Of a stretch of DNA of 64,000 bases, positions 61,201-64,000 are shown piece after piece. Source of the DNA: an uncultured Eubacteriales bacterium (GTDB taxonomy: Bacteria > Bacillota > Clostridia > Oscillospirales > Oscillospiraceae); NCBI GenBank assembly GCA_900554275.1, contig USGS01000001.1, positions 1 to 64,000 on the forward strand, written 5' to 3'. A program made the translations under genes and the position numbers. Under the pieces are notes generated by a model. It saw only the letters and a program-made list of their open reading frames with translations. It searched no databases and was not told the origin of the DNA. How positions within the stretch are numbered: the stretch's first letter is position 1; every line of letters begins with the position of its first letter.

Positions 61201-62885
61201 AGCTTGAGATACTTGACCTGCGCGTCATGGAGACCGCTGAGGGTCAGCTCGGCTTCTTCCACCGCGTTCACATCCACCGTGACCGGCAGGATGCTGAGAA
61301 CGATGGGAGTCGCGTAGTTATCTTTGATCTCCGCTTTCGGCATATACGCCGTCAGATAATATGTACCATCCGTCTCCGGAGCGGTAAAGGACACTGTGCC
61401 GTCCTCTGCCACCACAGCGCCGCTGATGTCCGTCAGCTTGCCGCTTTCCGCATTGACCCAGGCCAGCTGGGCGCCTTCCAGCGCACTGATCTGATTATTG
61501 GCTTCCAGCGCCTCCATAGGCACGCAGCCATAGTAACCGATGCAATAGCCCATCACGGTCATATTCACCGCCGCCTTGGGCTTTATCGTCAGGCTGTCCA
61601 GCTTGGCATCAGCCTTCTCCCAGATCGGGTAATTATCCAGTGCAGAGTCGTCCTGATACAGGAAGAAATCCACAACATTGCCGGTATTCACCTCCGCCTG
61701 TGCGACGGTGTAGCCGGTATAGCTCTTCCCGCCGGGAGCGTAGGTGTCATCCGCCAGTACGCCGTTATGCGGCACAGAGCCGTTGATGGTAAAGCCGCAG
61801 TTCCCCGTCTTTTCGCCGAAAATAGTGGTGATAAAACCGCTGCTGCTTACGACCAAATAGTCCGCAGCCGTCTCCTTGGTGAACGCCTCACCGAAGGTCA
61901 GCTCATGGGCGCGGACCAGCACGTCCAGCGCGGACACGCCGTCCACCTCGTCGGTAAAGCCGTACTTCTCCGCCAGATCAGACGCCACGGTCTGCTTCTC
62001 CGCGAAGCCGTGGAGATATGCGCCCGCCGCCTGAGAGCGGATGGTCACCTCCGCCGTGGTAACCACCGGCGCGTGGGGCGCGATCATCGTAACAGTATAG
62101 GTGGTGGGGGTAACAGCCGGCGTGGCGTTCTCGCCCTCGCCGCTGGCCTCCTGTGCGTCGCCGCAGCGGATGGTCAGCACCGTGCCGTCCGCCACGGGGA
62201 TAGACGCCGTGCGGCGGTAGGAGGTCTCGCCCACAGACAGATAGACCTGGTTCTGCTTGTTGGCTGCGGAGGCCGCGACAGTGACCTGCTCCACGCCCTC
62301 CGTCAGCTCCAGGGTATAGCTGGTGGTGTCCTTGTCGAATTCGGGCGCCAGCTTACCGGCGCTGAAGCTCAGGGCCGTCAGGCTGGTGTCGTTCATCGTC
62401 GTCCAGTTGCCGCCGATGTCCGCGCCCAAATTGCAGGTATACATGACGCGGATCTGGTCGCCGTTGGCCAGCGTACCGTCTGCCACGGTAAATTCTTTAA
62501 AGCCGCGGTTGGTGAACCAGTCGTTCAGCGTGCCCATCCAGCCGCCGCCCTGGCTGCCGTCAAAATGGCCCAGAGCCGCATCGCCCTTGGTGATCTCGCT
62601 GATATAACCCTTGTCCGCGCCTACGGCGGTGTAGCCCGCCCCACGCAGCGCGCTGTCTACGCAGCTCATCATGGTGGCATCCGCCGTCAGGGTCACGTCG
62701 GTGTCCACCAGCGTACCCTTCATCTCATCATACTGGACGTCGGTATACGTGGTGTTCTCCACGATGACGTGGACACTGCCGAGGCTGCTTTCGCTCCCCT
62801 CGGCCACTTCGGCCCACACGGTGGTGGGGATCAGGCTCAGCGCCATGACCAGTGCCAGGAAGAGCGAAACTAAGCGTTTCTTCAT
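55203..62885 (-). CDS. Giant cell-surface protein with transcobalamin-like DUF4430 domains and an alpha/alpha-toroid domain
   Basis: The 2560-residue protein has a signal peptide (LFLALVMALSLIPTTVWA). A first DUF4430 domain is at about 34-157 (GGGWMGTLNDWF, LANGDQIRVMYTCNLGADIG). A cadherin-like beta domain follows, then a second DUF4430-like domain at about 272-415 (GFITTIFGEKTGNCGFTING). Further on are many beta domains and a GLUG block at about 1365-1565. At about 1905-2195 is a prenyltransferase/squalene-cyclase-like alpha/alpha-toroid (LILALTAIGKDV, LQKDSGAWYI, AAVDKALTWLSTMQKSDGSF). CTVCG tandem repeats are at about 2200-2360. A C-terminal NTADDS motif, hydrophobic helix and KKKR tail resemble a sortase-type anchor. 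Intrinsic factor and transcobalamin consist of just such a toroid plus a DUF4430-type domain. The cobalamin riboswitch upstream supports a corrinoid-binding role. Confidence 0.85.
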   Translation of the reverse strand: MKKRLVSLFLALVMALSLIPTTVWAEVAEGSESSLGSVHVIVENTTYTDVQYDEMKGTLVDTDVTLTADATMMSCVDSALRGAGYTAVGADKGYISEITKGDAALGHFDGSQGGGWMGTLNDWFTNRGFKEFTVADGTLANGDQIRVMYTCNLGADIGGNWTTMNDTSLTALSFSAGKLAPEFDKDTTSYTLELTEGVEQVTVAASAANKQNQVYLSVGETSYRRTASIPVADGTVLTIRCGDAQEASGEGENATPAVTPTTYTVTMIAPHAPVVTTAEVTIRSQAAGAYLHGFAEKQTVASDLAEKYGFTDEVDGVSALDVLVRAHELTFGEAFTKETAADYLVVSSSGFITTIFGEKTGNCGFTINGSVPHNGVLADDTYAPGGKSYTGYTVAQAEVNTGNVVDFFLYQDDSALDNYPIWEKADAKLDSLTIKPKAAVNMTVMGYCIGYYGCVPMEALEANNQISALEGAQLAWVNAESGKLTDISGAVVAEDGTVSFTAPETDGTYYLTAYMPKAEIKDNYATPIVLSILPVTVDVNAVEEAELTLSGLHDAQVKYLKLYTYIDGVKGDTDLLADVTIANAAYTLTLPVGDYWVEGYDANDDCNGGLSLTVKAGENAAKIQRIYQISVNSGWVLGTDYTLDVKVTSADNQVRTAAPGRTVSGKGQTWEKTYDSCIFVVGDTVQATVTPDPVTRPTFNTATAKKTPTMNDSFSINCKAGVNVTLTVPAGSTVTMGTLAKYYVYSYIEPVSRDEATNTVAYRVDQNTDYFYRVQNPDGVTYWDYKRWSADDAITLTAEDLHIGDTSFTKDTIYRFEKNVYDRADIYLNINTQGYKSMAVGETFELNSFRNWFAIESYMNAKVALPDMHYQVIDVNGNPSDVVTITPDAVNSNVATMTANKAGTAIVLVTYDAMIHKQGQSSTSSKEFSAIWPECTGVFVVTVGSDGTGIETNMTLDRMDAAITKDEQRILDAEHDILFYLGDKGASYSFKPESGCTVTVARSTVGDTMTFNGFTNNGVTVAEDGTVTVTGLTTGRHIIKVEKNGVANYQVVTARGVSYKLVDNDGKELSEAAMKALKAGDTVNLQFSNLVSPKEKLSGAYNFNFSLYYQGEDGTFFKSDPGGNFGVYDFSGNPARQRISITIPKYWDGETYSLSGAIKQAGWPGVPTHRGITYAAGTNPGFNAPSTSGVLARLPELTLALAKTDFLTGKLSFVGSDGKAIARTSLTVTLKDAAGNVVNVADDGSFKCYAEEYFYTISGQGVEYTTGSVTVTEDGTNQFSVTLTVTSDSAWNGSSKTEPQKNESGVYQIATGAELAWFVNESKTADVSGVLTADIDLGKYAWLNIDSSKKVELDGAGHEITGLNATSGLFKQIGGGSHIQSLTLRGTSAGGGSVAGYAYGKDIVIENCFSHVTISGTGSNVGGIVGYANSTTTIRNCANLGAVTGSGSVGGIIGGFVGSGAVITGCYNTGAVAATGSTAGGIFGNGNYGITVTNCYNTGAVSASSNAGGIGGVAKGETNWTGSLLATSAVSDCYSVGAVTGGNGAFGSVDAGSATVTNCYALAADANAAVLTEEQMKSAELNAEAFGPTCGGYPALKWQKDVTFHKAEGGTVVPPTCTEKGYTLRTCTLCRESYRDTYVAATGHTERAGTRTVYPAYYTYTCDVCNELITVWADTRLEYVTLPATGVVSAAMTDEGKYPWTYNSAAERFESGNAGANSSTSTTSFVFTLDRQRTIAFDFGVSSEENYDKATITLSNGTETNTVASGISGTKADTYNGILTAGTWTLTVTYVKDSGGNNGADMAYVSGLTIADTAPAAAAEGAEAGVTLHDEYTIDLSAIFTDADGDEMTYAVSINGAAPVAAEASFRYTAVLVGKTTLVFTASDGEKTSTPYTVTLTVAKPAGPDVQEAYKTTGDYLSGKGTPIVGSIGGEWLTIGLARSGRTVPEGYYDNAVAYVKAEINTTTNRLDRNKSTDNARLILALTAIGKDVTDVGGFDLLAGLDDMKYVKRQGTNGPVWTLIALDSHGYTPAGSVTRDALVETILSLQKDSGAWYINSTNATDDVDMTAMAIQALAPYYKTNEAVKAAVDKALTWLSTMQKSDGSFAEMAGAASSSESTAQVLVALCALGIDPTADARFAKNSFHVVDGLLTFYTGEAFKHQLADATVDQMGTEQSYYALAAYMRLTGGRSFLYDMNDVCIKHVFGEWTVTKAATCTEAGVSTRICTVCGAEETLTVPALGHKFGEWTVTKAATCTETGVSTRTCTVCGEAKETKDIPALGHKFGEWTVTKAATCTETGVSTRTCTVCGEAKETKDIPALGHKAGTVYAMDKDSHWLTCTVCGAVLTKESHTYVQGVQCVCGLMKTSDSTVKKVDVKADVSSVVADNEKLNTPEKVKSTLQLEISRENNAITEKNTVMMEVTLTVTENGVSRPATKDDLTGGRITVLLPYPSEVAGDYRSYSFTVAHLVTMAGCGKDVGTVEFPAAVMTADGLLVTLTGLSPVAISYTERSSSGGGSGSTTVVKPTSANTADDSQMTIWMGSAILAAAAVVVLTQKKKRASK
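55910..56290 (-). repeat. Tandem 120-bp coding repeats (about 40 aa, CTVCG motif)
   Basis: Three to four adjacent units encode FGEWTVTKAATCTETGVSTR followed by a CTVCG pair and PALGH. The two middle units differ at only a few bases. Each unit has a Cys pair plus a His, reminiscent of small metal-binding modules of Firmicutes surface proteins. Confidence 0.85.
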
Positions 62886-63229
62886 CTGTTGTTTCCTCCT
62901 TGTGATTTTCTCTGCTCGTTATATAAACGCCTTTCGGCCTTGCTGCCCCTGTCTCCGCTCAGGAAGAGGAGGTGGGAGAGGCCCGGCTTGGCCTCTCCTA
63001 CCCTTATGGAAAGCTGACGGTCTCCGTTCAGACCGCCAAGGCTTGGCAAAAATAAGGGTGCTGCGTGTTCCCTCCAATACGAAAAAACGCCGGTCATCCG
63101 CCTGCGCGGAAAACCAGCGAGTGCCGCAAGAAAAAAGCACCGACGCTTCCGTCACCGGAAACATCAGCGCGTACCCTTGCCTTGTCCATATCACACACGG
63201 AGAGAGCGCCCGCTGTTGTCGGCCCTCCT
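62886..63229 (-). promoter_or_regulatory. Leader between riboswitch and giant surface protein gene
   Basis: About 340 nt of untranslated leader ends in AAGGAGGAAACAACAG before the ATG. It holds the terminator at 63131-63167 and a second perfect 9-bp hairpin at 62975-62998 (GGAGAGGCC, loop CGGCTT). I see no other gene here. Confidence 0.65.
63131..63167 (-). terminator. Leader terminator downstream of the cobalamin riboswitch
   Basis: On the - strand, a 12-bp stem (63167-63156 with 63151-63140, including four G-U pairs) and a 4-nt loop are followed by TGC and T6. It is well placed to act as the riboswitch expression platform by stopping transcription when corrinoid is bound. Confidence 0.75.
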
Positions 63230-63412
63230 CCATGTAAGTCTCCTGCCTCGCGCCACGGAGCTTTCGCTCCCCGTCTGCCGCCTACCTTCTCAGGACTTGC
63301 GTCCCAATGGCTGACTTTCGTCACACAGCTCTCGCCGCTTCGGTGCATCCTTGCGCCCACAGTGCCGTTCGCGTGGGGTTCTTGCGCCCCGTTCCTTTCA
63401 AAACTGCCGCCT
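63230..63412 (-). ncRNA. Cobalamin riboswitch
   Basis: Read on the - strand, the conserved blocks occur in the right order. GAAAGGAAC (63398-63390) is followed by a GGGGCGCAAG..CCCC arm. Next come CGGCACTGT (63367-63359), the B12-box-like AGTCAGCCATTGG (63316-63304), GAGAAGG (63291-63285), and finally GAGGCAGGAGACTTAC (63249-63234). The box has GCCATTG where GCCACTG is commonest. P1 could not be folded with confidence by eye. The element lies 80 nt after a perfect promoter and ahead of a terminator, as in known OFF switches of B12 uptake and corrinoid genes. Confidence 0.85.
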
Positions 63413-63439
63413 GACCGTGTTCGGTCGTTGCGGCGGCAG
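63404..63439 (-). other. Hairpin preceding the riboswitch core
   Basis: The perfect 8-bp arms CTGCCGCC and GGCGGCAG enclose 20 nt just upstream of the conserved core. It may be a 5' stabilising stem or part of the riboswitch P1/P2 region. Confidence 0.5.
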
Positions 63440-63498
63440 CCACACAGCATCCTCGGACCACTATTCACTTATCCGGGCCGTCCGGCCCACTGCAAATC

Positions 63499-63527
63499 AT
63501 TATAGCCGCCCCGTCTTTCCTTGTCAA
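63499..63527 (-). promoter_or_regulatory. Consensus sigma-A promoter of the riboswitch-controlled gene
   Basis: On the - strand, TTGACA (63527-63522) and TATAAT (63504-63499) are separated by exactly 17 bp. This is the strongest promoter seen in the window. Transcription would start near 63490. Confidence 0.9.
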
Positions 63528-63548
63528 GGGGGCTGGCATCGCAAACTG

Positions 63549-64000
63549 TCATTTTTCTCCATTCTCCGCCACCCAACGCCGCACATAGTCCACGAAACGC
63601 CGGGTAGACGCGGACAGCGCCCCCTTGTCCTTCACGCCGATGCCGATGTTGCGGTAAAACCGCTCCGGCGCGTGGCACACCGCCACCGGGTACGGGCTGT
63701 GGCGCACCATCAGCTCCGGCAGCAGGCTGATGCCCAGTCCCTTGGACACCATGGCCAGCATGGTTCGGTCCTCCCGGGCGGTATAGCGGACGTTGGGCCG
63801 CACGTCCATCCGGTCCAGCGCCGCCGTGATCTCATAGTCGTCGCCCTCCTCCAGCCGGATGAACGGCTCGCTGGCCAGCGCCTGCAGGGGAAACGTGTTG
63901 TTCCCCGCCAGCGGGTGGCCGCAGGGCGTCACCACCACCAGCTCGTCCCGGTGCAGGGGATACGTCTGCAGCCGCTTGGCAGACGGCAGCCGCAGAAACC
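63549..64000 (-). CDS. LysR-type regulator, substrate-binding domain (5' end outside window)
   Basis: The frame is open through the right edge. The visible 150 residues are the C-terminal effector-binding domain of a LysR regulator (LVVTPCGHPLAG, EPFIRLEEGDDYEIT, MLAMVSKGLGISLLPELMV). The N-terminal winged helix lies beyond the window. The target and effector are unknown. The stop lies 20 bp before the promoter of the riboswitch transcript on the same strand, so the regulator is upstream but in a separate unit. Confidence 0.88.
   Translation of the reverse strand, partial: FLRLPSAKRLQTYPLHRDELVVVTPCGHPLAGNNTFPLQALASEPFIRLEEGDDYEITAALDRMDVRPNVRYTAREDRTMLAMVSKGLGISLLPELMVRHSPYPVAVCHAPERFYRNIGIGVKDKGALSASTRRFVDYVRRWVAENGEK

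Noticed and set aside
55839..62873. A 2344-codon open frame on the + strand, opposite the giant surface protein
   Set aside because: It is the antisense shadow of a GC-rich gene. Its product is low-complexity, rich in Gly, Ala, Val, Arg and His without domains. The - strand frame has a signal peptide, known domains, promoter and ribosome site.

Overview
The window is GC-rich chromosomal DNA from a Gram-positive, probably spore-forming member of the Clostridia, most likely an Oscillospiraceae-type gut anaerobe. This is inferred from a SpoVT-derived sequence, lipobox lipoproteins, a monoderm-style type IV pilus locus, strong AGGAGG ribosome binding sites and consensus sigma-A promoters. No rRNA, tRNA or CRISPR array was seen.

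Layout: (1) 1-3.5 kb, + strand: the end of etfA, an acyl-CoA synthetase and an OFA-family major facilitator, apparently a carboxylate uptake and activation unit, closed by a bidirectional terminator. (2) About 3.6-20.9 kb: mobile DNA. It holds a MobA/MobC-type relaxase module with a candidate oriT hairpin, a frameshifted tyrosine recombinase, a ClpX-like AAA+ operon, an AbiEi/DUF6088-like regulator, small DNA-binding proteins, and an operon joining a sigma factor to a membrane-anchored sensor domain. It ends with RhuM and a large serine recombinase whose reading frame runs into the 3' five-sixths of a spoVT gene. (3) 21.0-31.7 kb, - strand: a ten-gene surface polysaccharide operon (aminotransferase, DUF4422 and GT2 glycosyltransferases, ATP-grasp ligase, GT56-PglD fusion, epimerase, ABC-2 exporter, Glf, WbqC) behind one promoter. 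(4) 31.8-32.7 kb: a DEDDh exonuclease. (5) 32.9-51.5 kb, + strand: a c-di-GMP/type IV pilus locus (EAL protein, PilB with two MshEN motifs, PilT, PilC, pilin, PilD, PilM, PilN, PilO, several minor pilins). It includes a giant prepilin-adhesin split by a CCCCT pentanucleotide repeat. (6) 51.6-63.5 kb, - strand: surface proteins. These are a TasA/SipW-type protein, an XRE regulator, a DUF4430 lipoprotein and a 2560-residue anchored protein. (7) The right edge carries part of a LysR regulator.

The most notable system is at 54.2-63.5 kb. A perfect TTGACA-17-TATAAT promoter is followed by a recognisable cobalamin riboswitch and an intrinsic terminator, then the 2560-residue cell-surface protein. 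That protein carries transcobalamin-type DUF4430 domains and an alpha/alpha-toroid, the two fold types that make up intrinsic factor and transcobalamin. A DUF4430 lipoprotein follows. I infer a surface corrinoid-capture system in which a wall-anchored intrinsic-factor-like protein passes ligand to a membrane lipoprotein. Two other strong observations are the putative phase-variable pilus adhesin and the recombinase-SpoVT fusion, which suggests that an element inserted in a sporulation gene.
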